Assembly (NCBI RefSeq): GCF_003854275.1
Contig: NZ_QTQP01000001.1
Span: 186,001 to 250,000, forward strand
DNA length: 64,000 bases
Direction of reading: 5' to 3'
Origin: Burkholderia sp. Bp8963
Lineage (GTDB): Bacteria; Pseudomonadota; Gammaproteobacteria; Burkholderiales; Burkholderiaceae
This document shows, piece by piece, positions 52,576 through 61,569 of this stretch. Position 1 is the first letter of the stretch. Every line of letters starts with the position of its first letter. Made by a program: the position numbers and the translations under genes. Below the pieces are notes generated by a model. The model worked only from the letters and a program-made list of their open reading frames with translations, did no database searches and was not told the DNA's origin.

Positions 52576-55029
52576 ATGAACGACCTGTCACGCCCCACCG
52601 ATGCCGTTCCCGCGTCGCGCCTCGCCGCCTTCGTCGAGCGCTGCGCCGACACGATCATCCGCCGGCGCCGGCTGCTGCTGTTCCTGTGCGTCGCGGTGAC
52701 GCTCGCGCTCGGGCTCTCCGCGACCCGCCTGAAGCTCGACCCGGGCTTCAACAAGATGATTCCGATGCAGCACCCGTACATGCAGGTGTTCAACCGCTAC
52801 GCGGGCGCGTTCCCCGGCGCGAACACGATCCTCGTGAGCCTGCGCTGGAAGGGCGACGGCGACATCTACACGCAGCCGTTCATGGACGCGCTGCGCCATG
52901 CGACCGACGACGTGTTCTTCATCCCCGGCGTGAACCGCTCGCGCGTGTTCTCGCTGTTCACGCCGAACGTCCACTACACCGAGGTCACCGAAGCGGGTTT
53001 TCGCGGCGATGTGGTCGTGCCTGGCCAGTTCTCGAGCGCGAACCCGGATGATCTCGCGAAGGTGCGCCGCAACGTCGCGCGCTCCGGGCAGATCGGCCGG
53101 CTCGTCGGCAACGACCTGAAATCCGCGCTGATCCGCGCGGAGCTGCGCGAGACCGATCCGGCGACCGGCAAGCGGCTCGACTACAGCGCGGTCGCGCGCC
53201 AGCTCGAGGAGATCCGCGCGCGCTACGCGAAACAGAACGTCGACGTGAACATCATCGGCTTCGCGAAGCTCGTCGGCGACGTCGAAGCGGGCATCGCCGG
53301 CGTGATGGCGTTCTTCGCGCTCGCGTTCCTCGTGACGGCCGCGCTGCTGTTCGCGTATACGCGCTCGCTGAAGACCACCGCGCTCGCGCTGCTGGTCGCG
53401 CTGCTGCCGGTCGTCTGGCTGCTCGGCGCGCTGCCGCTGCTCGGGCTCGGCATCGACCCGATGTCGATCCTCGTGCCGTTCCTGATCTTCTCGATCGGCG
53501 TGTCGCACGCGGTGCAGATGACCAATGCGTGGAAGCAGGCGCTCGTGCGCGGCGCGACGTCGGTCGACGCGGCGCGCGACGCGTTCCGCAAGCTGTTCGT
53601 GCCGGGCACCGTCGCGCTGCTGACCAACGCGCTCGGCTTCATGGTGATCATGCGGATCCAGATCGACATCGTGCGCGAGCTCGGCATCACCGCGTGCGTC
53701 GGCGTGCTGCTGATGATCGTCACCAACAAGGTGTTCCTGCCGATCCTGCTGTCATACACGCGCCTCGAACGCGGCACGCTCGTGCGCGCGCAGCGTACGG
53801 CGGCCGCGGGCGGCAGCCGGATGTGGTCGGGCTTCGCAACGTTCGCGCGGCCGCTGCCGGCGCTCGGCGTATTCGCGGTCGCGCTCGCGCTGCTTGCGTA
53901 CGGCATGCTCGAATCGCGCAACCTGCAGATCGGCGATATCGGCACCGGCGCGCCCGAACTGCGCACCAACTCGCGCTACAACGTCGACAACGCGGCAATC
54001 ACGCATCAGTACAACATCGGCGTCGACGTGCTGTCGGTGATCGTCGAGACGACCGGTTTCGACGACGCGTGCCTCCATTACCCGGTGATGAGCGCGATCG
54101 AGAAGTTCGAGATGCGGATGCGCGGCGTCGCGGGCGTGCAGTCGGTCACGAGCGTCGCGTCGCAGGGCAAGGTGTTCATCGCCGCGTTCAACGAGGGCAA
54201 CCCGCGCTGGGCGGCGCTGCCGCGTTCGAGCGACGGGCTCACGCAGGGCGCGAATGCGTTCGACCCCGACAACGGGATGAACACCGCGAACTGCAAGGCG
54301 ATCCAGGTGCTGATCTACACGACCGACCACGAGGGCAAGACCATTGCGCACATCGTCGACGAGATCAAGCGCTTCGCGGCCGGGAACCCGACGCCGAACG
54401 TCGCGTTCCGGCTCGCGGGCGGCAACGTCGGCGTGATGGCGGCCACCAACGAGGCGGTCGGCGACGCCGAGGTCGCGATGCTGCTGTCGATCTTCGGCGC
54501 GATCGCGCTGTTGTGCGCGGTGACGTTCCGCTCGTGGCGTGCGGTGCTGTGCATCATCGTGCCGCTCACGCTCGTGTCGATCCTCTGCAACGCGGTGATG
54601 GCGCGGCTCGGCATCGGCCTGAAGGTCGCGACGCTGCCGGTGATCACGCTCGGCGTCGGCGTCGGCGTCGACTACGGCATCTACCTGTACGAGCGCCTGC
54701 AGCACGACATCCGGCACGGCGCGACGCTGCCCGATGCGTTCGCCGACGCGATGCGCCAGCGCGGCACCGCGGCGCTGTTCACCGCCGTCACGATGTTCAT
54801 CGGCGTCGGCACCTGGGCGTTTTCCGCGCTGAAGTTCCAGGTCGACATGGGCGTGCTGCTCGCGTTCATGTTCCTCGTGAACCTGTTCGGCGCGGTGTTC
54901 CTGCTGCCGGCGCTCGCCGCGTGGCTCGGCGTCGAACGCGCGGAACGCCGCGCGCCGCATCCGGCGCCGGCCGCCGCGCCAACGCTCAAGCCCGCGCGTG
55001 CGCTCGAGCCCGGCAACACGATGCACTGA
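52576..55029 (+). CDS. RND/MMPL-type transporter
   Basis: An 817-aa efflux-family protein. There are two repeats, each with one N-terminal TM, a large periplasmic loop and five further TMs. Key parts: GIAGVMAFFALAFLVTAALL, LGIDPMSILVPFLIFSIGVSHAVQMTNAW and the second-half GVGVGVDYGIYLYERLQ (proton-relay Asp). MMPL/HAE3 proteins export lipids or hydrophobic compounds; in steroid-degrading clusters import or intermembrane transfer of sterols has been suggested. It lies between the YCF48 gene and kshA, so a steroid-related cargo is likely. ATG at 52576. Confidence 0.85.
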   Translation: MNDLSRPTDAVPASRLAAFVERCADTIIRRRRLLLFLCVAVTLALGLSATRLKLDPGFNKMIPMQHPYMQVFNRYAGAFPGANTILVSLRWKGDGDIYTQPFMDALRHATDDVFFIPGVNRSRVFSLFTPNVHYTEVTEAGFRGDVVVPGQFSSANPDDLAKVRRNVARSGQIGRLVGNDLKSALIRAELRETDPATGKRLDYSAVARQLEEIRARYAKQNVDVNIIGFAKLVGDVEAGIAGVMAFFALAFLVTAALLFAYTRSLKTTALALLVALLPVVWLLGALPLLGLGIDPMSILVPFLIFSIGVSHAVQMTNAWKQALVRGATSVDAARDAFRKLFVPGTVALLTNALGFMVIMRIQIDIVRELGITACVGVLLMIVTNKVFLPILLSYTRLERGTLVRAQRTAAAGGSRMWSGFATFARPLPALGVFAVALALLAYGMLESRNLQIGDIGTGAPELRTNSRYNVDNAAITHQYNIGVDVLSVIVETTGFDDACLHYPVMSAIEKFEMRMRGVAGVQSVTSVASQGKVFIAAFNEGNPRWAALPRSSDGLTQGANAFDPDNGMNTANCKAIQVLIYTTDHEGKTIAHIVDEIKRFAAGNPTPNVAFRLAGGNVGVMAATNEAVGDAEVAMLLSIFGAIALLCAVTFRSWRAVLCIIVPLTLVSILCNAVMARLGIGLKVATLPVITLGVGVGVDYGIYLYERLQHDIRHGATLPDAFADAMRQRGTAALFTAVTMFIGVGTWAFSALKFQVDMGVLLAFMFLVNLFGAVFLLPALAAWLGVERAERRAPHPAPAAAPTLKPARALEPGNTMH

Positions 55030-55130
55030 GTCACTGAGCGACGCGGCCCCGACTCACCGCGATTCACCCCGAGCGCGCGGCCGGCACGGCCGGCCGCCGC
55101 GCGCCACCGAACCACAAGGAGACGACCCAC

Positions 55131-56207
55131 ATGTCCGCACGCCCTTACAAGATCGAAGCCCAGCCGCTCGCCGAGCGTTATGCGCGCGGCTGGCACTGCG
55201 TCGGGCTCGCCCGCGACTACCAGGACGGCAAGCCGCACACGCTGAACATCTTCGGCCGCAAGCTCGCCGCGTTCGCCGACTCGACCGGCAAGGTCAACAT
55301 CGTCGACGCGTACTGCCCGCACATGGGCGCCGACCTGAGCCTCGGCACGGTCGAAGGCGACACGCTCGTGTGTCCGTTCCACGGCTGGGCCTGGAGTGGG
55401 GAGGGGCAGTGCGCGTCGATCCCGTACTGCAAACGCATTCCGCCGAAGGCGCGCATCGGCGCGTGGCCGACCAGCGAGGAAAACCATCTGCTGTTCGTCT
55501 GGAACGACCCGGAAGGCAACCCGCCGCCGGACGAAGTCGCGATCCCGCGCTTCGACGTGTGCTTCTCGGACGAATGGTCGGGCTGGGTCGTCGACAAGAT
55601 GCTGATCCACGCGAACTGCCGCGAACTCGTCGACAACATCTCCGACGTCGCGCACTTCGCGACGGTGCATCGCGCGCCGATCGACTACTTCGCAAACCTG
55701 TTCGAGGACCACAAGGCGACGCAGCTGATGGTCGGCCGCAGCGAAAAGCTCGGCGGCGACAGCCTGACCGCGCTGTCGACGTATTTCGGGCCGGCCGTGC
55801 ACATCACGCAGATGACGGGCCAGAGCAACGGCCAGCCGATCCATTCGGTGCTGCTCAACTGCCACGTGCCGATCGACATGAACAGTTTCGAGCTGCGCTA
55901 CGGCGTGATCGTGAAGAAGCTGCCGGGCTTGAGCGACGCGCAGAACATGGAAATTGCGAATGCGTATGTGAAGGAAGCGCAGCGCGCGTTCTACGAGGAC
56001 GTCGACATCTGGCACAGCAAGACGCGGATCGACAACCCGCTGCTGTGCGAAGGCGACGGACCCCTTTACCAGATGCGCGACTGGTATTCGCAGTTCTATC
56101 TCGATGCGGCCGACGTGCGGCCGTCGAGCGTCACGCGCAAGGTGTTCGAGATGCGGATCCGCGACGGGGAAACGCCGCCCGCGCTGCATCACGTGTTCGA
56201 GCGGTAA
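55131..56207 (+). CDS. kshA: 3-ketosteroid 9alpha-hydroxylase, oxygenase component
   Basis: A 358-aa Rieske oxygenase. The 2Fe-2S ligands are Cys62, His64, Cys81, His84 (YCPHMGADL...CPFHGW). The mononuclear iron ligands are His175 and His180 in DVAHFATVHR, with a later Asp near EDVDIWH. KshA hydroxylates C9 of 1,4-androstadiene-3,17-dione, which makes ring B open spontaneously. The reductase kshB is 24 kb upstream, so the complex is made from separate operons. GGAG site before the ATG. Confidence 0.92.
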   Translation: MSARPYKIEAQPLAERYARGWHCVGLARDYQDGKPHTLNIFGRKLAAFADSTGKVNIVDAYCPHMGADLSLGTVEGDTLVCPFHGWAWSGEGQCASIPYCKRIPPKARIGAWPTSEENHLLFVWNDPEGNPPPDEVAIPRFDVCFSDEWSGWVVDKMLIHANCRELVDNISDVAHFATVHRAPIDYFANLFEDHKATQLMVGRSEKLGGDSLTALSTYFGPAVHITQMTGQSNGQPIHSVLLNCHVPIDMNSFELRYGVIVKKLPGLSDAQNMEIANAYVKEAQRAFYEDVDIWHSKTRIDNPLLCEGDGPLYQMRDWYSQFYLDAADVRPSSVTRKVFEMRIRDGETPPALHHVFER

Positions 56208-56286
56208 GCGGGCAGGCAGCGGGGCGCGCGGGCGCGCCGCGCCGGCCATCGACCGCGCGATGCGCGGCTGTGCCGCATCGTAAAAC

Positions 56287-56315
56287 TTGACACAACGGCC
56301 CGTACCGCGTAGTGT
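56287..56315 (+). promoter_or_regulatory. Sigma-70 promoter of the cold-shock gene
   Basis: TTGACA at 56287-56292, a 17-base spacer, then TAGTGT at 56310-56315. The -35 is consensus. The transcript would carry a leader of about 130 bases. The leader includes two small hairpins (TGCCGC/GCGGCA and GCCCG/CGGGC), as usual for cspA-type mRNAs whose leader senses temperature. Confidence 0.6.
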
Positions 56316-56452
56316 GCGTCACCGAAGTCTTCAAGATGCTCGATTGCTCACCCTTTGCCGCTGCGTGCGGCAGTCGTTGGTCTCTCCCTCTTTGAATCTT
56401 TTTCGTGCCCGTCGCGGGCGCGTGTCAATTTATTTGTATTAAGGAAGTATTT

Positions 56453-56656
56453 ATGGATACCGGTACCGTCAAGTGGTTCAACGAAACCAAGGGCTTTGGT
56501 TTCATCACCCCGGACAAGGGCGGCGACGACCTGTTTGCGCACTTCTCCGAAATTCGCGGCACGGGCTTCAAGACCCTGGCCGAGAACCAGAAGGTCAGCT
56601 TCGAAGTGAAGCGCGGCCCCAAGGGTCTGCAAGCATCGAACATCACGCCGCTGTAA
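56453..56656 (+). CDS. cspA: Cold-shock protein, CspA family
   Basis: A 67-aa OB-fold protein. RNP1 (KGFGFITPD) and RNP2 (DLFAHFSEI) RNA-binding motifs are intact: [16 protein letters not shown] then [12 protein letters not shown]. It binds single-stranded RNA/DNA as an RNA chaperone. AAGGAAG lies at 56441-56447. A longer start at 56405 adds a non-homologous leader. Confidence 0.95.
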   Translation: MDTGTVKWFNETKGFGFITPDKGGDDLFAHFSEIRGTGFKTLAENQKVSFEVKRGPKGLQASNITPL

Positions 56657-56996
56657 GCCGCGTTGGCGCCGGTCGCCCAGCCGGGACCGGTGCCGCAGAA
56701 CCTGCGCGCGGCATCTGCCGCCATGGCGGGCGCCGTCGGTTGACGGCGTCCGCCGTCGCCTTTTCAGCGCGAAGCAACCCGCGCAGATCGCCACCGTGCC
56801 GAAGCCGGTACGGTTCCGACCAGCGCGGCGCCCATCGCGCCGCCACCCCTGACCGCCCACGTGGCGACCCGCCTGGCCTCGATCGCGAGCCGGGACCGTG
56901 GCTCGTCTGCACGAACATCCGCGCCCGGCATCCTGCCGTGCCGCCGGCCGTTGCCGGAAGCGACTGCGGTCAATCACCTAGTCTGGAGGAATTGGT
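56657..56996. other. Non-coding region between csp and infA with a stem-loop
   Basis: About 340 bases. The frames in it are not gene-like. The only clear element is the hairpin at 56729-56750. The infA promoter should be in its right half. Confidence 0.4.
56729..56750 (+). terminator. Stem-loop downstream of csp
   Basis: GGCGCCGTC (56729-56737) pairs with GACGGCGTC (56742-56750) around GGTT, with one G-U pair. TTTT follows after ten more bases (56761-56764). Probable intrinsic-type terminator of the csp transcript. Confidence 0.5.
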
Positions 56997-57263
56997 TTGG
57001 CAAAAGAAGAACTGCTGGAACTGGACGGAATCGTCGACGAAGTGCTGCCGGACAGCAAGTATCGCGTCACGCTGGAAAATGGCGCAGTGGTCGGCGCGTA
57101 CGCATCGGGCCGCATGCGCAAGAACCATATCCGCATTCTCGCGGGCGACCGTGTGACGCTGGAGCTGTCGGTCTATGACCTGACCAAGGGTCGCATCAAT
57201 TTCCGGCACAAGGACGATCGCGCGCCCGCGCGAGCGCCTCGCAGCGGGCCGCCGCGCCGCTGA
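56997..57263 (+). CDS. infA: Translation initiation factor IF-1 (second copy)
   Basis: An 88-aa S1-fold protein: [53 protein letters not shown]-1 binds the 30S A site with IF-2 and IF-3. It starts with TTG after GGAGG. The canonical copy is 72 aa; this one adds a C-terminal tail of Arg/Pro/Ala ([10 protein letters not shown]). The usual infA sits in the ribosomal-protein locus, so this is a paralogue. Confidence 0.9.
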   Translation: MAKEELLELDGIVDEVLPDSKYRVTLENGAVVGAYASGRMRKNHIRILAGDRVTLELSVYDLTKGRINFRHKDDRAPARAPRSGPPRR

Positions 57264-57282
57264 ACGACGGGTGCGGGCGCAC

Positions 57283-57317
57283 GCGCCGCAGCCCGCGCGG
57301 TTTCCTGGCTGCGGCGC
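57283..57317. terminator. Strong stem-loop between infA and the hydrolase
   Basis: GCGCCGCAGCC (57283-57293) pairs perfectly with GGCTGCGGCGC (57307-57317), 11 pairs and a 13-base loop. Outside it TGAACG (57261-57266) and CGTTCA (57318-57323) hold both stop codons and also pair. Probable bidirectional terminator. Confidence 0.6.
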
Positions 57318-57320
57318 CGT

Positions 57321-57974
57321 TCACGCGGTTCCGTTGCGCAGGAATTCCTCGATGATCGTCGCAAAATACGGCGGTTGCTCCTGCATCGGGTAGTGCCCGC
57401 AGTTCGGAATCGCGCGCAATCGCGCGTTCGGGTGCCACGCGAGGAAGGTGTCCTTCATCGCGTCCTCGCCGAGCCCCGGATCCTTGTCCCCGACGACTAC
57501 CAGAAAGCGCGTGTCGAGCCGGCGGAACGCGTCGTCGTTCCCGATCGTGCTGGCAAAGAACGCCCTCGCTTCGTCGCCCAGCCGATTGCCTGCGGCGGAG
57601 ACCGGACACACGGCGATCGCACTCTTGATCCGTGACGGCGCATCGGCAGCGACGCGCTGCGTGACCATGCCCGTCATCGAATGCCCGATCAGACGGAAGC
57701 GTTGCCAGCCGAGTCGATCGGCGAGCGCGACGCAATCGGCGGCGATCTCGTCGACGGTGCAGGCGCCCGTCAGGTGGCGGGATTTCCCATAGCCGCGCAG
57801 ATCGGCAAACACATAGGTGAACGCGGCGGTGTCGAGATAGGGCAGCAGCGGATCGTAGTTCGTATGATCGCCGAGCCAGTCGTGCAGGACCATCACGCCA
57901 TCGGGGCCGGTGCCGTGCTGCACGTAGCCGAGGACGCCGGCCGGATGCTGGAGAGGGGAGTCGGGACGGTTCAT
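57321..57974 (-). CDS. Alpha/beta-hydrolase
   Basis: A 217-aa alpha/beta hydrolase, short because the lid domain is reduced. Nucleophile Ser in GHSMTGM, acid Asp in VGDKDPG, His in NCGHYPMQEQP. The start at 57974 is after AAGGAAG. Its leader holds two hairpins (separate entry). It is not a convincing HsaD: that enzyme is about 285 aa with a full cap. Could act on an ester or lactone in the neighbouring pathway, but this is only proximity. Confidence 0.8.
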   Translation of the reverse strand: MNRPDSPLQHPAGVLGYVQHGTGPDGVMVLHDWLGDHTNYDPLLPYLDTAAFTYVFADLRGYGKSRHLTGACTVDEIAADCVALADRLGWQRFRLIGHSMTGMVTQRVAADAPSRIKSAIAVCPVSAAGNRLGDEARAFFASTIGNDDAFRRLDTRFLVVVGDKDPGLGEDAMKDTFLAWHPNARLRAIPNCGHYPMQEQPPYFATIIEEFLRNGTA

Positions 57975-58047
57975 TTCAAGACGCTTCCTTTTGGTGGGAG
58001 AACCAAAACGAAACGCCCTCCCGGCGAACCGGGAGGGCGTCTTGAAA
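57974..58047 (-). promoter_or_regulatory. Structured leader with competing hairpins
   Basis: Read on the minus strand, ACGCCCTCCCGG pairs with CCGGGAGGGCGT (58013-58040, tetraloop) and is followed by a T-rich TTTCGTTTT: an intrinsic terminator. It may be the end of the SDR gene. TTTTGGT and ACCAAAA (57989-58008) form a second hairpin that covers part of the hydrolase ribosome site. In addition the first 11 bases (58037-58047) are complementary to the 11 bases just before the start codon (57974-57984). Mutually exclusive folds are thus possible. Confidence 0.55.
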
Positions 58048-58111
58048 GTGGCTCGATCGTATCGGACCGGCAAGCGGAAGTCAACGGGACAATCGGCGCA
58101 CCCCGCCCGCA

Positions 58112-58978
58112 TCAACGCCCGATCTGCACCGCCTGCACGTCGTCGAACGCCGTTGCTTCGCCTTGCTCCCGCCAAGCGTCGATATCGTCGATGCGCTCCG
58201 CGATGGTCTTGTCCCACAGCGCATACGCATCCGCGCCGAGCATCAGCCGCAGCGGCGGCGAGTCGCTGTCGATCGCGTCGAGCATCACCGAGACGCCCTT
58301 GACCGGATCGCCCATCTGCTTGCCTGCGTTACTGATGAGGTAATCCTCGAACGGCCCGACGACGGTGCGATAGACGTCGAGCCGATGCGCGGCGCGCTGC
58401 AGCACGTCGCCTGCGAACTCGGTGCGGAACGCACCGGGCTCGACGAGCGTCACGCGAATGCCGAGCGGCGCCACTTCCTTCGCGAGCGTCTCGGTCCAGC
58501 ATTCGAGCGCGAACTTCGCCGCGCAGTACGCGCCGGCGCCGGCCACCGTCACGAGGCCGCCGACGCTCGTCAGCGTCAGCACGCGGCCCGCTCGCTGCGC
58601 GCGCATCTGCGGCAGGATCGCGCGCGTCATCTCGACCGCCGAGAAGAAGTTGATCTCGAACTGGTCGCGCAACTCGGCGGGCGAGAATTCCTCCACCGCG
58701 CCGATCGAGCCGCGCCCCGCAATGTTCGCGAGCACGTCGATCCGGCCGAACCGCGCGATTGCCTGCTCGACCGCACGCTCGCGCGCGGCCGCATCGGTGA
58801 CGTCCATCTGTACCGCCAGCGCGCGGTCTTCATGCCCCTGGACGACGGCCTGCAGCCGCTCCAGCCGCCGCGCGGTGACCACCGCATGATCGCCGCGTGC
58901 GAGCACGGCCTGCGCAAGCGCGAGGCCAAAGCCGGACGACGCGCCGGTAATGAACCAGACTTTCTTCTCGTGTGACAT
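58112..58978 (-). CDS. SDR oxidoreductase
   Basis: A 288-aa classical SDR: KVWFITGASSGFGLALAQAVLARG (TGxxxGxG), NIAGRG, Ser in LTSVGG and YCAAKFALE (YxxxK). Many homologues are annotated as oxidoreductases of unknown substrate. It lies between housekeeping and steroid genes; a hydroxysteroid substrate is possible since no 3- or 17-HSD is otherwise intact here. A terminator-like hairpin follows at 58013-58040. Confidence 0.85.
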   Translation of the reverse strand: MSHEKKVWFITGASSGFGLALAQAVLARGDHAVVTARRLERLQAVVQGHEDRALAVQMDVTDAAARERAVEQAIARFGRIDVLANIAGRGSIGAVEEFSPAELRDQFEINFFSAVEMTRAILPQMRAQRAGRVLTLTSVGGLVTVAGAGAYCAAKFALECWTETLAKEVAPLGIRVTLVEPGAFRTEFAGDVLQRAAHRLDVYRTVVGPFEDYLISNAGKQMGDPVKGVSVMLDAIDSDSPPLRLMLGADAYALWDKTIAERIDDIDAWREQGEATAFDDVQAVQIGR

Positions 58979-59366
58979 CGATCTTTCTCCCGGAACAAGA
59001 TGCGCGCATCGACAGACCGCGAACATTCAGGCGTGAGCCATGCGCATTGTTCGATCGGCCCACGCCAATCGAACGAAGTTGATTGTGGGGACAGCGGTGA
59101 TGCCGGGTGAGGCTGTGAGACTGCTCCGGCGACGCGAGCAGGTGGGGCGAGCGGCTCATCGTCTGCCACGCAGCGCGTTTCGTCAAGGCTCAGGCGGCAG
59201 CGCGCATGCCGGAAGCGTTTTGCGGCAGCGCGCCCCGAGCCCGGGTGCCTCAGACGTCATGCCCGAACAGTTCGGGCACCTGGCATGTCGCCCGGGACAT
59301 CCCGGATCCCACTTGACTGGTTAAACAAATTTTTTTAGGTTTGCGTTAATCAATTTTGTACTGGAT

Positions 59367-59480
59367 ATGTGTATGTCGATTCGCGCCAAGGATGTGCTGT
59401 ACGCGCACTCGGATTCGCGTGTCCTGGTGTTGTCGGTGCGCCACCAGCGAGAGCTGGGCTATGCACCGGATACCGAGTAA
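59367..59480 (+). pseudogene. Possible ParE-type toxin C-terminal fragment (37 codons)
   Basis: A 37-codon frame. Its C-terminal residues RVLVLSVRHQRELGY resemble the end of ParE/RelE-type toxins, which close with a strand and a basic tail. The rest of a toxin (about 60 residues) is missing and no antitoxin is adjacent. Low certainty; it may be chance. Confidence 0.3.
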
Positions 59481-59507
59481 GGCTCACGGGATCAGCATCA
59501 CCCAAGC

Positions 59508-59533
59508 AAACGCGGAGCCGAGGCTCCGCGTTT
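59508..59533. terminator. Intrinsic terminator downstream of hsaF
   Basis: AAACGCGGAGC (59508-59518) pairs perfectly with GCTCCGCGTTT (59523-59533) around the tetraloop CGAG. T-rich sequence follows on the plus strand (CTTTC after the TTT) and a shorter run on the minus strand. It lies 36 bases beyond the hsaF stop, so it ends the DUF1302-DUF1329-hsaE-hsaG-hsaF transcript. Confidence 0.75.
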
Positions 59534-59568
59534 CTTTCATCCGGCGGCAGGAAGCAGCAGGGCGATCA

Positions 59569-60600
59569 TCACGCCGCGACACCCCGCGCCCGCGCCATCG
59601 TCAGCGCGGCATCCTCGATCATGTCTTCCTGTCCGCCGACGAGCCGCTGCCGGCCCAGCTCGACGAGGATGTCGCGCGCGGGCACCTTGTACTTCGCTTC
59701 CGCGCGCTTCGCGAACAGCAGGAACGACGAATACACGCCCGCATAGCCGAGCGTCAGTGCGTCGCGGTCGATGCGGATCGGTGCGTCCATGATCGGCACG
59801 ACGAGATCCTCGGCGACGTCGGAGATCCTGAACACGTCGACGCCGGTTTCGATGCCCATCCGGTCGCAGACGGCGACGAGCACCTCCATCGGCGTGTTGC
59901 CCGCGCCCGCGCCGAGGCCGGCCGCCGCCGCGTCGATCCGGTTCGCGCCGGCCGCGATTGCCGCGATCGAGTTCGCGACACCCATCGCGAGATTGTGGTG
60001 GCCGTGGAACCCGAGTTCCGTCTCCGGCTGCAGCGCGTCGCGCACCTGGCCGATCCGCGCGGTCACGTCGTCGGGCAGCATGTGGCCGGCCGAGTCGGTG
60101 ATGTAGATGCAGTTCGCGCCATACGACTCCATCAGCTGCGCCTGCGTGACGAGCTGCTCGGGCGCCGACATGTGCGCCATCATCAGGAATCCGACCGTAT
60201 CGAGCCCGAGCGTGCGGGCGAGGCCGATGTGCTGTTCCGACACGTCGGCCTCGGTGCAGTGCGTCGCGACGCGGATCGTGCTCACGCCGAGTTCGTGCGC
60301 CATCCGCAGATGCTCGACGGTGCCGATGCCGGGCAGCAGCAGCGCGGATACCTTCGCGTGCTTCAGCTCGGGAATCACCGCGCTCAGGTACGCCTCGTCG
60401 GTGTGCGCGGGAAAGCCGTAGTTGACGGACGCGCCGCCGAGGCCGTCGCCGTGCGTGACCTCGATCAGCGGCACGCCGGCCGCGTCGAGCCCGCGCGCAA
60501 TGCCGCGCATCTGGTCGAGCGAGATCTGGTGGCGCTTCGGGTGCATCCCGTCGCGCAGCGACATGTCGTGGACGGTGATGGTCTTGCCTGCAAGTGACAT
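59569..60600 (-). CDS. hsaF: 4-hydroxy-2-oxovalerate/hexanoate aldolase
   Basis: A 343-aa DmpG-type aldolase. HMGL-like TIM barrel with [16 protein letters not shown] (metal Asp), then [15 protein letters not shown] (metal His-x-His) and a C-terminal communication domain. It splits 4-hydroxy-2-oxohexanoate to pyruvate and propanal, which is channelled to HsaG. AGGAG lies before the ATG at 60600. Equals TesG. The adjacent dehydrogenase gene is the partner. Confidence 0.9.
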   Translation of the reverse strand: MSLAGKTITVHDMSLRDGMHPKRHQISLDQMRGIARGLDAAGVPLIEVTHGDGLGGASVNYGFPAHTDEAYLSAVIPELKHAKVSALLLPGIGTVEHLRMAHELGVSTIRVATHCTEADVSEQHIGLARTLGLDTVGFLMMAHMSAPEQLVTQAQLMESYGANCIYITDSAGHMLPDDVTARIGQVRDALQPETELGFHGHHNLAMGVANSIAAIAAGANRIDAAAAGLGAGAGNTPMEVLVAVCDRMGIETGVDVFRISDVAEDLVVPIMDAPIRIDRDALTLGYAGVYSSFLLFAKRAEAKYKVPARDILVELGRQRLVGGQEDMIEDAALTMARARGVAA

Positions 60601-60611
60601 CGCGTGACTCC

Positions 60612-61511
60612 TCATGCGGTGGCGGCCGTGTCGGCCAGCATCTGTTCGGCGAAGCGCTCGGCGGTTGCGGCCGCGGCCGCGGTCATGATGTCGAGGTTAC
60701 CCGCGTATTTCGGCAGGTAGTCGCCGAGCCCCTCGACTTCCATGAACACCGACACGCGATTGCCGTCGAACACCGGGCCGTTCTTCAGCGTGTAGCCGGG
60801 CACATAGCGCTGCACTTCCTTCACCATCGCGTGCACGGACGCGGTGATCGCGTCGACGTCGGGCGGGCCGTCGGTCAGGCAGTGGATCGTGTCCCGCATG
60901 ATCAGCGGCGGCTCGGCCGGGTTGATCACGATGATCGCCTTGCCCTTGCGCGCGCCGCCAACCTGTTCGATCGCGCCGGCCGTCGTGCGCGTGAACTCGT
61001 CGATGTTGCGGCGCGTGCCGGGGCCGACCGAGCGCGACGACACGGTCGCGACGATTTCGCCGTACGCGACCGGCTGCATGCGCGACACCGCGTAGACCAT
61101 CGGAATCGTCGCCTGGCCGCCGCAGGTCACCATGTTGACGTTCGTCTGCGCGGTGCCGAGATGCGTTGCGAGGTTCACGGGCGGCACGCAGTACGGGCCG
61201 ATCGCGGCGGGCGTCAGGTCGATCATCCGCACGCCGAGCGCGGTGAGCTTGTCCGAGTTGTCGCGGTGCACGTAAGCCGACGTCGCGTCGAACGCGATCC
61301 GGATGTCGTCGGCGGCGACGTGCGGCAACAACCCGTCGACACCCTGGTCGGTGGTCTTCAGGCCGAATTCGCGCGCGCGCGCGAGGCCGTCCGATGCCGG
61401 ATCGACGCCGACCATCCACACGGGTTCGAGCACCGGCGAGCGGCGCAGCTTGTACAGCAGGTCGGTGCCGATGTTGCCGGGCCCGATCAATGCGCATTTG
61501 ATCTTCTTCAT
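60612..61511 (-). CDS. hsaG: Acylating propanal/acetaldehyde dehydrogenase
   Basis: A 299-aa DmpF-type enzyme: [20 protein letters not shown] (NAD-binding), the catalytic Cys in [14 protein letters not shown], and the [19 protein letters not shown] end. It oxidises propanal with CoA and NAD to propionyl-CoA inside a tunnel shared with HsaF. AGAGGAA before the ATG. Equals TesF. Coupled genes with an 11-base gap to hsaF. Confidence 0.9.
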   Translation of the reverse strand: MKKIKCALIGPGNIGTDLLYKLRRSPVLEPVWMVGVDPASDGLARAREFGLKTTDQGVDGLLPHVAADDIRIAFDATSAYVHRDNSDKLTALGVRMIDLTPAAIGPYCVPPVNLATHLGTAQTNVNMVTCGGQATIPMVYAVSRMQPVAYGEIVATVSSRSVGPGTRRNIDEFTRTTAGAIEQVGGARKGKAIIVINPAEPPLIMRDTIHCLTDGPPDVDAITASVHAMVKEVQRYVPGYTLKNGPVFDGNRVSVFMEVEGLGDYLPKYAGNLDIMTAAAAATAERFAEQMLADTAATA

Positions 61512-61539
61512 GCGGGTTTCCTCTGGAAAACGCAGGTCC

Positions 61540-61569
61540 TTCAGGTTCAGGTTCAGGTTCGGATTCAGA
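61540..61569. repeat. Hexamer repeat over the hsaE stop codon
   Basis: TTCAGG three times (61540-61557), then TTCGGA and TTCAGA. The hsaE stop codon lies in the last unit. Units are six bases, so slippage would not alter the frame but would change the hsaE-hsaG distance. Confidence 0.7.

Larger units (their letters stand above)
58979..59568. other. AT-rich intergenic region
   Basis: About 590 bases between two minus-strand genes. An unusually AT-rich patch (59320-59370, including ATTTTTTTAGG) contrasts with the surroundings and suggests acquired DNA. It holds a possible toxin fragment (59367-59480) and a clear terminator (59508-59533). Promoter of the 58.1-kb SDR is presumably at the left end. 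Confidence 0.5.

Noticed and set aside
57321..57974. The alpha/beta hydrolase as the missing hsaD
   Set aside because: It is about 70 residues shorter than HsaD, lacks a full cap domain and lies with csp/infA rather than hsaC. No specific HsaD features were seen.
59367..59480. The ParE-like fragment as a functional toxin gene
   Set aside because: 37 codons cannot encode the fold and no antitoxin is nearby; kept only as a possible remnant.
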